The notes: generated by a model from the sequence alone, not told the origin. Numbered from the stretch's first letter, positions 1 to 7,431 are shown. The stretch is 10,217 bases of DNA from Dysgonomonas sp. (GCA_030151105.1 JASLEN010000118.1:1-10217); one strand, 5' to 3'. Numbers and translations are program-made.

Positions 1-226
1 GGCTTCTAAACATGGGGCAGATTTAGCCTTTTATGGACATACGCATAATGGACAGCTTTTTCCCAATAATATACTCGTTCACTTTATTTGGGAACTCGCC
101 TATGGTTATAAACAAATTGACGATTCTCATGTTTATGTATCATCGGGTTTGGGGCTTGCAGGTCCACAATTTAGAATAGGTACGGTTTCGGAAATCGTAG
201 TTTTCGATGTCAATTTTAATAAATGA
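1..226 (+). CDS. Calcineurin-like metallophosphoesterase, C-terminal part (5' truncated by window)
   Basis: The reading frame is open from the first base and stops at TGA 224-226, giving 74 visible C-terminal residues. A Gly-His-Thr-His-Asn-Gly-Gln motif lies at visible residues 12-18. This is the last metal-binding block (GHTHxGQ) of the calcineurin-like phosphoesterase superfamily. The following 'YVSSGLGLAGPQFRIG' and a short hydrophobic beta-strand at the end resemble the C-terminus of YkuE/YaeI-type membrane-associated phosphoesterases. Members of this family hydrolyse phosphoester bonds with a two-metal centre; the substrate here cannot be told. The N-terminal metal ligands and any membrane anchor lie outside the window. 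The gene ends 36 bp before recN on the same strand. The family call is secure; the subfamily is inferred from a short stretch. Confidence 0.8.
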   Translation, partial: ASKHGADLAFYGHTHNGQLFPNNILVHFIWELAYGYKQIDDSHVYVSSGLGLAGPQFRIGTVSEIVVFDVNFNK

Positions 227-231
227 TTGAC

Positions 232-239
232 TATATTTG
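232..239 (+). promoter_or_regulatory. Possible -7 promoter element for recN
   Basis: TATATTTG matches the Bacteroidetes -7 consensus TAnnTTTG and lies 23 bp before the recN ATG, just after the stop of the upstream gene. I see no good TTTG -33 partner 19-21 bases further upstream (207-213), so the site is only a candidate and recN could also be read from upstream. Confidence 0.35.
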
Positions 240-262
240 CTACAACAAAGAAAGAATAGGAA

Positions 263-1924
263 ATGCTAAAATCACTCTATATAAAAAATTATGCACTAAT
301 AGATAGTCTCGAAATAGATTTTGAGTCGGGATTTTCTGTTATTACTGGTGAAACAGGTGCGGGTAAATCTATTATTCTGGGAGCTCTAGGTCTCATTTTG
401 GGACAGAGAGCCGACATGAAGGCTATAAAACAAGGCGAAGATAAGTGTATTATCGAAGGTGTGTTTGATGTTTCGGCATATGACCTCAAAGAGTTTTGCG
501 AAGAAAATGATATAGAGTATGATGCCGAAAGCTATATTCTGAGACGAGAAATTCTAGGAGCAGGCAAATCTAGAGCATTTATAAATGATTCGCCAGCTGG
601 ACTCAATGACTTGAAGGCTCTTGGTGAGCAATTGATTGATATACACTCGCAGCATGAAAACCTTTTGTTGTCTGACAATCACTTTCAGATGCAGGTGGTG
701 GACATTATGGCGGGTAATAAAAAACTCTTGAGCGAATATACCAAAGAGTTTAAAGCCTATAAAAAGAAAGAACAAGAGTTGGCTCAACTCAAGGAGGACT
801 TAGCCAAAAGCAAGGAAGAGGAGGAGTTTTTCCGTTTCCAACATAATGCTTTAGCAGAGGCTCATTTGGCAGAGGGCGAACAAGAAGAGTTGGAAGACGA
901 ACTTTCAACGCTCAATCATGCAGAGGACATTAAGACTGGCTTGTATAAAATACATCTTCTTCTATCAAGTGATGAAACAGGAATTGTACCGTCCTTAAAA
1001 GATAGTTTGAGCACAGCCCAAGGCTTGACTAAAGTCTATCATCAAGCACAAGAAATTGCAGAGCGATTACAAACTTCTTACATCGACCTCAAAGACATGA
1101 GTGCTGATATGGAGCGCTTGGCAGAAGATGTGGAGTTTGATCCAGATAGACTCGCATTTGTGCAAGAACGATTGGATTTGATTTATACTTTGCAAGCTCG
1201 TCATAAGCTAGAAACCATCACGGAACTTTTGGCATTGCAAAAAGACTTAGATGAAAAACTGAGTCGTATTGATTCGTCAGATGAATTTTTGCAAAAGACA
1301 GAAAAAGAACTAGAGGAGCAAAAGAAACAAGTGTCTGCTACTGCTGCAAAACTAACCAAGCAGCGCAAAGAGGCTACTAAAACGATAGAGAAAAAATTGA
1401 TAGAAAAGATATCTATCTTGGGAATGCCAAATGTGCGTTTTGAATGCGAAATAAAAGCAAAGAAAGAATTAGATATTACTGGAGCCGACAACTTAGAATT
1501 TCTCTTTTCGGCAAATAAGAGTATGCCTTTGCAGCCCGTTGCACAAGTGGCTTCGGGAGGAGAAATCTCTCGATTTATGCTTTGTCTCAAATCGATGATT
1601 GCTGGAGCTACAGCGCTTCCATCCATCATCTTTGATGAGGTAGATACTGGAGTTTCGGGCGAAATAGCTGATAAGATGGGGATGATAATGCAAGAGTTTG
1701 GACAAAATATGCAAGTGCTTGCTATCACTCACCTTCCTCAAATTGCAGCCAAAGGAAAGGCGCACTACAAGGTGTATAAGCAAGACAGTAAGGAGCGTAC
1801 TACAACTAATCTAATACGTCTGACAGATGAGCAACGTTTAGATGAAATAGCAGGGATGCTAAGTGGTGCAACTGTAACGGATGCTGCCAAACAGAATGCC
1901 AAAGTGATGCTAGGTTTCAAATAA
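263..1924 (+). CDS. recN: DNA repair protein RecN (SMC-like ATPase)
   Basis: The 553-residue product has the normal RecN length. RecN is an SMC-like ATPase that binds DNA ends and helps process double-strand breaks before RecA-dependent recombination. Visible motifs are the Walker A loop GETGAGKS at residues 29-36, a Q-loop region with the RecN-typical His-Ser-Gln-His-Glu at 128-132, the ABC signature ASGGE at 430-434 and Walker B 'IIFDEVDTG' with Asp458-Glu459. Between the two half-ATPase heads are Glu/Lys-rich coiled-coil segments, roughly residues 158-195 and 326-380. This N-head, coil, C-head order is the SMC/RecN plan. The ATG at 263 gives a natural N-terminus (MLKSLYIKNYALI, as in RecN generally), with a weak purine-rich stretch just upstream. 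No SOS-box-like operator was recognised. The next gene starts 79 bp downstream. Confidence 0.97.
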   Translation: MLKSLYIKNYALIDSLEIDFESGFSVITGETGAGKSIILGALGLILGQRADMKAIKQGEDKCIIEGVFDVSAYDLKEFCEENDIEYDAESYILRREILGAGKSRAFINDSPAGLNDLKALGEQLIDIHSQHENLLLSDNHFQMQVVDIMAGNKKLLSEYTKEFKAYKKKEQELAQLKEDLAKSKEEEEFFRFQHNALAEAHLAEGEQEELEDELSTLNHAEDIKTGLYKIHLLLSSDETGIVPSLKDSLSTAQGLTKVYHQAQEIAERLQTSYIDLKDMSADMERLAEDVEFDPDRLAFVQERLDLIYTLQARHKLETITELLALQKDLDEKLSRIDSSDEFLQKTEKELEEQKKQVSATAAKLTKQRKEATKTIEKKLIEKISILGMPNVRFECEIKAKKELDITGADNLEFLFSANKSMPLQPVAQVASGGEISRFMLCLKSMIAGATALPSIIFDEVDTGVSGEIADKMGMIMQEFGQNMQVLAITHLPQIAAKGKAHYKVYKQDSKERTTTNLIRLTDEQRLDEIAGMLSGATVTDAAKQNAKVMLGFK

Positions 1925-1976
1925 ATCTATTGATATAGAGGAATTAACAAATATATTTTGTAACTTCAATAGCCTG

Positions 1977-1997
1977 ATTTTAATCCATGATTAAAAT
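1977..1997. repeat. Perfect 9-bp inverted repeat before aminotransferase start
   Basis: ATTTTAATC (1977-1985) is followed by a 3-base spacer CAT and its exact reverse complement GATTAAAAT (1989-1997). The repeat ends 6 bases before the ATG at 2004, where a ribosome would bind. It could be an operator for a dimeric regulator or an RNA hairpin over the initiation region. It is AT-rich and no T-run follows, so it does not look like the recN terminator. Confidence 0.6.
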
Positions 1998-2003
1998 ATA
2001 AAC

Positions 2004-3104
2004 ATGAAAATACCTTTTCTAGACTTGCAGCGTGAACAGAGACCCTATCAAAATGAGATACAGGCTGCTGTAGAACATGTGATTCAATCGGGGTGGTATA
2101 TTCTAGGAAAGGAGAAAGCAAACTTTGAAGGAAGTTATGCTCGCTATTGTGGAACAAAATATTGCGTCGGGGTAGGGAATGGTTTGGATGCCATTCGTCT
2201 GATATTGCTTGCTTATATAGAAATGGGCGCAATGAAAGTAGGCGATGAGGTTATTTTGCCTGCCAATTCGTTTATAGCATCAGCTCTTGCAGTATCGCAA
2301 TGTGGATTAGTTCCTGTTCTGGTAGATTGTGATATTGACACCTATAATATAGATTCTTCAACGATTGAAGAGAAAATAACAGAACGGACAAAAGCGATTT
2401 TGACAGTTCACCTCTTCGGGCAGGTTAGTGATATGACAGCATTGAGAGGAATTGCTGATCAATATAACTTGAAGTTGATAGAAGATGCTGCACAAGCACA
2501 TGGAGCAGTATATGGTGAGAAAAAAGTAGGTTCGTTAGGTGATGCTGCTGCATTTAGCTTTTATCCTGTGAAAAATTTAGGAGCTCTGGGCGATGCTGGG
2601 GCTGTCACTACAGATGATGAGCAATTGGCAAAGATGATTGAAAGTTTAGCCAATTATGGTTCCGAAATAAAATATGAACACACAATCAAAGGATTGAACT
2701 CAAGATTAGATGATATCCAAGCAGCTGTGCTGACACAGAAATTGAAACACCTAGACGAACAAAATAACCAAAGAAGAGAGATAGCAGAAGTCTATTGCAA
2801 AAACATAATAAATACTAAAATAACAACTCCCAAGGTGAACAATTTGCAGGCGCATGTGTTCCATGTGTACGCAATCAGATGCAAAGAGCGAGATAGCTTA
2901 CAAAGACATCTTTCCCAATGGGGCATTGCTACACAGATACATTATCCTAAGGCGATACATAATCAAGGAGCTTATAAAGAATATAAACATTTAAAACTAC
3001 CAATCTCGGAACGGCTACAGAATGAATTGCTTAGCTTGCCAATATTCCCTAGTATGACAAATGAAGAACTATCTTATATAATAGATGTCATAAATAGATG
3101 GTAA
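2004..3104 (+). CDS. DegT/DnrJ/EryC1/StrS-family sugar aminotransferase (FdtB/QdtB-like)
   Basis: The 366-residue product is a PLP-dependent fold-type I aminotransferase of the DegT/DnrJ/EryC1/StrS family. These enzymes transfer an amino group from glutamate to a nucleotide-activated 4- or 3-keto sugar. The N-terminal 'PFLDLQRE', 'SGWYILG' and 'YCVGVGNGLDAI' blocks, 'IEDAAQAHGA' with the cofactor-binding Asp161, and 'SFYPVKNLGALGDAGA' with Schiff-base Lys190 are all present and in order. 'GLNSRLDDIQAAVL' and 'IHYP' near the C-terminus complete the family pattern. The general resemblance is to FdtB/QdtB (dTDP-3-amino-3,6-dideoxyhexose formation), but the sugar is inferred, not shown. Such genes usually sit in O-antigen, capsule or glycan clusters; this one stands alone between recN and purB with no other nucleotide-sugar gene in view. 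No clear promoter was found; 1952-1960 is an off-spaced -7-like site. Confidence 0.92.
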   Translation: MKIPFLDLQREQRPYQNEIQAAVEHVIQSGWYILGKEKANFEGSYARYCGTKYCVGVGNGLDAIRLILLAYIEMGAMKVGDEVILPANSFIASALAVSQCGLVPVLVDCDIDTYNIDSSTIEEKITERTKAILTVHLFGQVSDMTALRGIADQYNLKLIEDAAQAHGAVYGEKKVGSLGDAAAFSFYPVKNLGALGDAGAVTTDDEQLAKMIESLANYGSEIKYEHTIKGLNSRLDDIQAAVLTQKLKHLDEQNNQRREIAEVYCKNIINTKITTPKVNNLQAHVFHVYAIRCKERDSLQRHLSQWGIATQIHYPKAIHNQGAYKEYKHLKLPISERLQNELLSLPIFPSMTNEELSYIIDVINRW

Positions 3105-3142
3105 AGTAGTGGCATATGGTGGATATAAGATAGAAATTATTG

Positions 3143-3150
3143 TATCTTTG
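3143..3150 (+). promoter_or_regulatory. Probable -7 promoter element for purB
   Basis: TATCTTTG is an exact match to TAnnTTTG and is the same 8-mer found upstream of asnS. It lies 71 bp before the purB ATG, which implies a 5' leader of about 65 nt. The -33 region has no clear TTTG, so only the downstream half supports the call. Confidence 0.45.
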
Positions 3151-3221
3151 CAGCCCGAAGTAGATAGTGATATCGAACAATAAAAAACGAAACATAATAA
3201 AATTTCTAAAGACCAGTAGAA

Positions 3222-4568
3222 ATGGAACTCAGTTTACTAACCGCAATATCTCCAATAGATGGAAGATATAGAGGACGTACAAAGGAACTAGGACATTACT
3301 TTTCTGAATACGCACTCATTAAATACCGTGTACACGTAGAAATAGAGTACTTCATTGCACTCTGTGAATTACCCATACCACAGCTTAAGGGTGTGGATAA
3401 GGCAGTTTTCCCAAAGTTACAAGACATTGTAAAGAACTTTTCGGAAGAAGATGCTCAAAAAATCAAAGACATTGAGAAGGTAACAAACCACGACGTAAAA
3501 GCTGTGGAATACTTTATCAAAGAAAAATTTGATGTTTTGGGACTAGAAGAGTTTAAGGAGTTTATTCACTTTGGACTAACATCTCAAGATATCAATAACA
3601 CATCTATTCCTCTATCGTTGAAGGATGCAATTGCTAATGTTTATGCTCCTTTGATGCAGAAACTAATAGACAAGCTGACAGCTATGGCGAAAGATTGGAT
3701 GGATGTGCCTATGCTTGCTAAAACTCATGGGCAACCAGCTTCTCCAACTCGTTTGGGTAAAGAAATCATGGTGTTTGCTGCTCGTCTCGAAAAACAATTT
3801 GAGGTATTAAAATCAATTCCTGCTACTGCCAAATTTGGAGGAGCAACAGGGAATTACAATGCGCATGCTGTTGCTTATCCAGAGTTTGATTGGAAAGCAT
3901 TTGGTAATAAGTTTGTTTACGAAAAACTAGGACTAGTACGTGAAGAATGGACTACTCAAATTGCAAATTATGATAGTTTGGCTGCAATATTTGATGCTCT
4001 CAAACGTTTGGATACTATAATGATAGATCTAAATAGGGATATGTGGCAATATATCTCTATGGAGTACTTTAAGCAAAAAATCAAAGAAGGAGAAATTGGA
4101 TCGTCGGCTATGCCTCACAAAGTGAATCCTATTGATTTTGAAAATGCTGAAGGAAACTTAGGTATAGCAACCGCTATTTTGGAGCACTTGGCAGCTAAGT
4201 TGCCAATATCTAGATTGCAGCGCGATTTGACCGACTCTACGGTATTAAGAAACATTGGAGTGCCATTAGGGCATATTGTTATAGCTTTAGAAAGTACACT
4301 AAAAGGATTAGATAAGTTATTACTTAATAAAGACGCTTTATATGCCGACTTGGACGATTGTTGGGCGGTTGTGGCAGAAGGTATTCAAACGATATTGCGT
4401 CGTGAGGGATATCCAAAACCTTACGAAGCTCTGAAAGAATTGACCAGAACCAATGAAGCCATAACAGAGCAATCTATCGCTAACTTTATCAATGAACTAA
4501 ATGTTAGTGAGTCTGTTAAAGAAGAATTAAGAAAAATAACACCACACACATATACAGGTGTTGTATAA
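3222..4568 (+). CDS. purB: Adenylosuccinate lyase
   Basis: The 448-residue product is a fumarase/aspartase-superfamily lyase. PurB acts twice in purine synthesis: it releases fumarate from SAICAR to give AICAR, and from adenylosuccinate to give AMP. The superfamily signature 'GSSAMPHKVNP' is at residues 293-303, with Ser295 at the position of the catalytic base on the flexible loop. 'AKTHGQPASPTRLGKE' carries the probable general-acid His169, and 'LTSQDINNT' (Thr120, Ser121, Gln122, Asp123) forms part of the substrate site. Length and these blocks fit the E. coli-type short PurB. The N-terminus 'LLTAISPIDGRYR' is the usual one, which fixes the start at 3222. The rluB-like gene follows after 53 bp with only a small hairpin and no terminator between, so the two are probably co-transcribed. 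Confidence 0.97.
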   Translation: MELSLLTAISPIDGRYRGRTKELGHYFSEYALIKYRVHVEIEYFIALCELPIPQLKGVDKAVFPKLQDIVKNFSEEDAQKIKDIEKVTNHDVKAVEYFIKEKFDVLGLEEFKEFIHFGLTSQDINNTSIPLSLKDAIANVYAPLMQKLIDKLTAMAKDWMDVPMLAKTHGQPASPTRLGKEIMVFAARLEKQFEVLKSIPATAKFGGATGNYNAHAVAYPEFDWKAFGNKFVYEKLGLVREEWTTQIANYDSLAAIFDALKRLDTIMIDLNRDMWQYISMEYFKQKIKEGEIGSSAMPHKVNPIDFENAEGNLGIATAILEHLAAKLPISRLQRDLTDSTVLRNIGVPLGHIVIALESTLKGLDKLLLNKDALYADLDDCWAVVAEGIQTILRREGYPKPYEALKELTRTNEAITEQSIANFINELNVSESVKEELRKITPHTYTGVV

Positions 4569-4571
4569 AAA

Positions 4572-4585
4572 TAGCCGAGAGGCTA
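4572..4585 (+). other. Small GNRA-type hairpin between purB and rluB
   Basis: TAGCC (4572-4576) and GGCTA (4581-4585) pair over a GAGA loop, which fits the stable GNRA tetraloop pattern. The stem is only 5 bp and no T-run follows, so it is unlikely to terminate transcription. It could be an RNA-processing or mRNA-stability element in a purB-rluB transcript, or chance. Confidence 0.35.
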
Positions 4586-4621
4586 ATAAAGAATTGAAAC
4601 AACAATAAAGACATTAAAGAA

Positions 4622-6076
4622 ATGTTAGAAGATAAAGATAATAGACAAGATAGCGCTGAGGGTGGAGACGAGCCCAAAAAACGTAAAAGAGTAAGAGTTG
4701 GAGACGTACAGGGAGAAAGACCTAAAACCCCTTACAGAAGTTCTGACGCTGATCGTGGAATGAGACAATCTGAGCCTAGAGGTGATTATGGAGGTGGCGA
4801 ACGTCGTCCCTACCAAAGTGGGGGACGTGATGATAATCGTGGCGGTTATCAACCACGTTCGGGTGGTTACCAGCCTAGAGAAGGTGGCTACCAACAACGA
4901 GATAACTATCAACCAAGAGAGGGTGGTTATCAGCAACGAGATAATTACCAATCAAGAGGCGGTTATCAACAACGTGATGGTGGTGGTTATCAACAAAGAA
5001 GTGGAGGTTATCAACAGCGTGACAATTATCAACCTAGAGAGGGTGGTTACCAACAACGTGACGGTTATCAGCCAAGAGAAGGTGGTTACCAACAGCGAGA
5101 TGGAGGCGAGCGTCGTCCCTATCAAGGTGGAGGTCGTGATGATAGCCGAGGAGGTTATCAACAGCGCTCTGGAGGTTATCAACAAAGAAGTGGTGGTTAC
5201 CAACAGCGTGATGGAGGTGGTTATCAACAAAGAAGCGGCGGTTATCAACAGCGTGATGGCGGTTATCAACAACGTCCAAGATTTGATGATAGACCTCAAG
5301 AAAATAGACCAAAGCGCTTAGTTAAGCCTGTAAAATATAAAGAGAACGTAGATCCTACAACTCCTATTCGCTTGAATAAATATCTAGCTAATGCTGGTGT
5401 GTGTTCTCGTAGAGAGGCAGATACGCATATTACGGCAGGAGCTGTGAAGGTGAATGGTGAGGTAGTGAATGAGTTGGGAGCAAAAGTTACAAGAGCAGAT
5501 GTGGTCACTTTCCACGATCAAGTGGTGGAAATAGAAAGCAAAGTATATGTGCTTCTTAACAAACCTAAAAACTGCGTGACTACATCAGACGATCCTCAAA
5601 ACAGATTGACTGTTATGGATTTGGTGAAAAATGCTTGTACAGAACGTATCTATCCAGTAGGTCGTTTGGACAGAAATACAACAGGAGTTCTTCTCTTGAC
5701 CAATGATGGAGACTTGGCATCTAAATTGATGCATCCTAAATATAAGAAGAAAAAAATCTATCAAGTAACGCTCGATCGTGATGTGACGATGGAAGATATG
5801 CAAGCCATTGCCGATGGTATTGAGCTAGACGATGGAGAAATCCATGCAGACTCAATTGCTTATAACTCTGAAGATAGACTTAATGTGGTGGGTATAGAAA
5901 TTCACTCGGGGCGAAACAGAATTGTTCGTCGTATCTTCGAAAAATTGAATTATAAAGTAATTCGCTTGGATAGAGTTTACTTCTCAGGATTGACCAAAAA
6001 GAATATCCCTCGTGGAAAATGGCGTTACCTAACTGCTACCGAAGTGAACATGCTTCGTATGGGAGCGTTTGAGTAA
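4622..6076 (+). CDS. rluB: RluB-type 23S rRNA pseudouridine synthase with long Gly/Tyr/Gln/Arg repeat extension
   Basis: The 484-residue product joins an extended low-complexity N-terminus to a complete RsuA/RluB-family enzyme. Residues 1-58 are charged (with KKRKRVRV). Residues 59-218 hold 19 copies of Tyr-Gln-(Gln/Pro/Ser)-Arg in a Gly-rich context. Residues about 249-297 form an S4 RNA-binding domain (IRLNKYLANAGVCSRREAD). The catalytic domain follows, with GRLD and nucleophile Asp350, then 'LLLTNDGDLASKLMHPKYK' and 'GRNRIVRRIFEKLNYKVIRL'. RluB makes a pseudouridine in helix 89-90 of 23S rRNA near the peptidyl-transferase centre; the exact target here is inferred from similarity to B. subtilis RluB. 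That enzyme lacks such an extension, so roughly 240 residues are extra. The arginine-rich disordered region probably adds RNA binding. The gene follows purB closely and ends before a strong terminator. Confidence 0.9.
   Translation: MLEDKDNRQDSAEGGDEPKKRKRVRVGDVQGERPKTPYRSSDADRGMRQSEPRGDYGGGERRPYQSGGRDDNRGGYQPRSGGYQPREGGYQQRDNYQPREGGYQQRDNYQSRGGYQQRDGGGYQQRSGGYQQRDNYQPREGGYQQRDGYQPREGGYQQRDGGERRPYQGGGRDDSRGGYQQRSGGYQQRSGGYQQRDGGGYQQRSGGYQQRDGGYQQRPRFDDRPQENRPKRLVKPVKYKENVDPTTPIRLNKYLANAGVCSRREADTHITAGAVKVNGEVVNELGAKVTRADVVTFHDQVVEIESKVYVLLNKPKNCVTTSDDPQNRLTVMDLVKNACTERIYPVGRLDRNTTGVLLLTNDGDLASKLMHPKYKKKKIYQVTLDRDVTMEDMQAIADGIELDDGEIHADSIAYNSEDRLNVVGIEIHSGRNRIVRRIFEKLNYKVIRLDRVYFSGLTKKNIPRGKWRYLTATEVNMLRMGAFE
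4796..5275 (+). repeat. In-frame degenerate tandem repeats coding (G)GYQQR(D/S) units
   Basis: A run of about 480 bp inside rluB encodes 19 YQxR units (13 YQQR, 5 YQPR, 1 YQSR), mostly spaced 6 to 9 residues apart. A larger unit is also duplicated: the stretch coding GERRPYQ-GGRDD-RGGYQ begins at 4796 and again at 5105, a spacing of 309 bp or 103 codons. Segments starting at 4982 and 5216 (234 bp, 78 codons apart) are nearly identical over about 40 bases. All spacings are multiples of three, which keeps the frame. Confidence 0.9.
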
Positions 6077-6098
6077 AATAATATACTTTGAGTTAAAT

Positions 6099-6136
6099 AA
6101 AAAAAGCAAGATTGGAATTTCAATCTTGCTTTTTTT
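6099..6136. terminator. Bidirectional intrinsic terminator between rluB and fbaB
   Basis: A 16-bp perfect stem (6099-6114 with 6121-6136) closes a 6-base loop GAATTT. The stem core is GCAAGATTG/CAATCTTGC. It is flanked by an A-run on the left and a T-run on the right, so transcripts from either strand end in U residues. It lies between the convergent rluB and fbaB genes (stop codons at 6076 and 6149), as expected for a shared terminator. Confidence 0.93.
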
Positions 6137-6148
6137 GTAGCTCTATTT

Positions 6149-7201
6149 TTAAGCCAAGGTTATGTCTTTATCTAGATATACATCCTGTACTGCATGAATA
6201 ATATCTACACCCTCTTTCATTGGACGTTGGAAAGCCTTTCTTCCTAAAATTAGTCCACATCCACCTGCTCTTTTGTTCACAACTGCTGTCGTTACAGCTT
6301 CTTGCAGATCTGATGCACCATCTGATGCACCTCCAGAATTGATGAGTCCAATACGTCCCATGTAACAGTTGGCTACTTGATATCGGCAGAGGTCGATGGG
6401 GTGATCAGATGCTAGTTGGGTATACATTTTTTCGTCATATTTACTAAATTTGATAGCCTTAAACCCTCCGTTTTTTGTAGGCAATTTTTGCTTTATAATA
6501 TCAGCCTTGATTGTTACTCCAATATGATTTGCTTGCCCAGTAAGATCTGCTGCATCATGATAATCGACTTTGTCTTTCACAAAGTCTTCATTGCGCAGAT
6601 AGCACCATAAAATTGTAGCCATTCCCAACTCATGTGCATACTCAAATATTTTAGCTATTTCCACAATTTGTTTATCACTTTCGGGAGAACCAAAGTAGAT
6701 GGTTGCCCCTATTGCAGCCGCTCCCATGTTCCATGCCTCTTTCACTGTACCAAATAGTATTTGGTCATAAGTTGTAGGGTAGGTTAGTAGCTCGTTGTGA
6801 TTGATTTTAACTACAAAAGGAATTTTATGTGAATATTTTCGTGCTACAGAAGCCAATACACCAGCTGTTGTAGCCACACCATTACAGCCTCCTTCCATTG
6901 CTAACTTTATGATATTCTCGGGATCAAAGTACTCTGGGTTTGGTGCAAAGGAAGCTCCTGCTGTATGCTCAATGCCTTGATCTACAGGGAGTATGGAAAT
7001 GTAGCCAGTGTTTGCTAAACGTCCATGTCCATATAATCTCTGTAAATTGTTGAGTGTTTGGATATTCCTATCTGTGTTTATCCATAACTTGTCAATAAAT
7101 CCCGATTCAGGAACATGAAGCATCGATTTGTCAATTGTTTGGCATTTGTGATTAAGGTAGAATTCAGCCTTATCACCTAGTAGTTTTACAGTATTACTCA
7201 T
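6149..7201 (-). CDS. fbaB: Class I fructose-bisphosphate aldolase (FbaB/DhnA type)
   Basis: The 350-residue product has the same length as E. coli FbaB and reads like it throughout. It reversibly splits fructose 1,6-bisphosphate into dihydroxyacetone phosphate and glyceraldehyde 3-phosphate through a lysine Schiff base in a TIM barrel, without metal. Matching blocks include 'GYISILPVDQGIEHTAGASF', 'FVVKINHNELL', 'GATIYFGS', 'YHDAADLTGQANH', 'ADIIKQK' (Lys237 is the probable Schiff-base lysine), 'NCYMGRIGLINSGGASDG' for phosphate binding, and 'KRAGGCGLILGRKAFQRP'. The start at 7201 aligns with the E. coli N-terminus. It is convergent with rluB and shares the terminator at 6099-6136. Upstream lie 230 bp of non-coding DNA with inverted repeats. 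No well-spaced -7 box was found; the nearest, at 7245-7253, has one base too many between its halves. Confidence 0.95.
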   Translation of the reverse strand: MSNTVKLLGDKAEFYLNHKCQTIDKSMLHVPESGFIDKLWINTDRNIQTLNNLQRLYGHGRLANTGYISILPVDQGIEHTAGASFAPNPEYFDPENIIKLAMEGGCNGVATTAGVLASVARKYSHKIPFVVKINHNELLTYPTTYDQILFGTVKEAWNMGAAAIGATIYFGSPESDKQIVEIAKIFEYAHELGMATILWCYLRNEDFVKDKVDYHDAADLTGQANHIGVTIKADIIKQKLPTKNGGFKAIKFSKYDEKMYTQLASDHPIDLCRYQVANCYMGRIGLINSGGASDGASDLQEAVTTAVVNKRAGGCGLILGRKAFQRPMKEGVDIIHAVQDVYLDKDITLA

Positions 7202-7431
7202 AATTTTACAGTGTTAATATTATTATATAATAGTATGCAATTCTCAAAGAATAGATTGTCAATAAGAGAGACTGATTTCTCTCTGTATTTTGTATCTCTA
7301 CTAAATTTACGATTTTGTTTCTGTAAAATGTTTCTACTAGGCATTAATTAATCTTAATGCCTCTTAAGGACCAAGTTTATATGGAGCCCTTTTTTAGTGA
7401 TGTAATATACTACAATAACTCATTTTTTATT
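7202..7431. other. 230-bp AT-rich intergenic region upstream of fbaB
   Basis: No credible coding frame is seen. The region holds a 6-bp inverted repeat AGAGAG/CTCTCT (7265-7270 and 7279-7284), a stronger 9-bp one (7339-7362), and a 3' copy of a TTTTACAGT repeat (7204-7212). It should contain the fbaB promoter on the minus strand and the 3' end of the DUF922-like transcript. Confidence 0.5.
7339..7362. repeat. Perfect 9-bp inverted repeat with 6-base loop
   Basis: AGGCATTAA (7339-7347) and TTAATGCCT (7354-7362) are exact reverse complements around TTAATC. It lies between the 3' end of the DUF922-like gene and fbaB. Neither strand has a T-run directly after it, so it is either a weak terminator or an operator or leader element for fbaB, about 140 bp upstream of its start. 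Confidence 0.55.

Noticed and set aside
1201..1783. Antisense open frames within recN
   Set aside because: They lie opposite conserved RecN sequence including the ABC signature and Walker B, and show no recognisable domains.
1952..1960. Promoter for the aminotransferase gene
   Set aside because: TA-TAT-TTTG has three bases between the halves where the consensus has two, and no TTTG -33 partner was found.
4844..5275. Regular repeats that could suggest a CRISPR array
   Set aside because: Units are short, mostly 18-27 bp, degenerate, in frame with a gene, and have no distinct spacers.
4625..5321. Long overlapping open frames on both strands across the rluB repeat region
   Set aside because: They are low-complexity shadows (Ile/Thr/Leu- or Val/Asn/Ile-rich) of the GGYQQR codon repeat. 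Only the frame leading into the S4 and catalytic domains has recognisable protein features.
6506..6508. Lys232 as the aldolase Schiff-base residue
   Set aside because: Recalled E. coli FbaB has Gly at this place, while Lys237 in ADIIKQK is shared; Lys237 is the better candidate.
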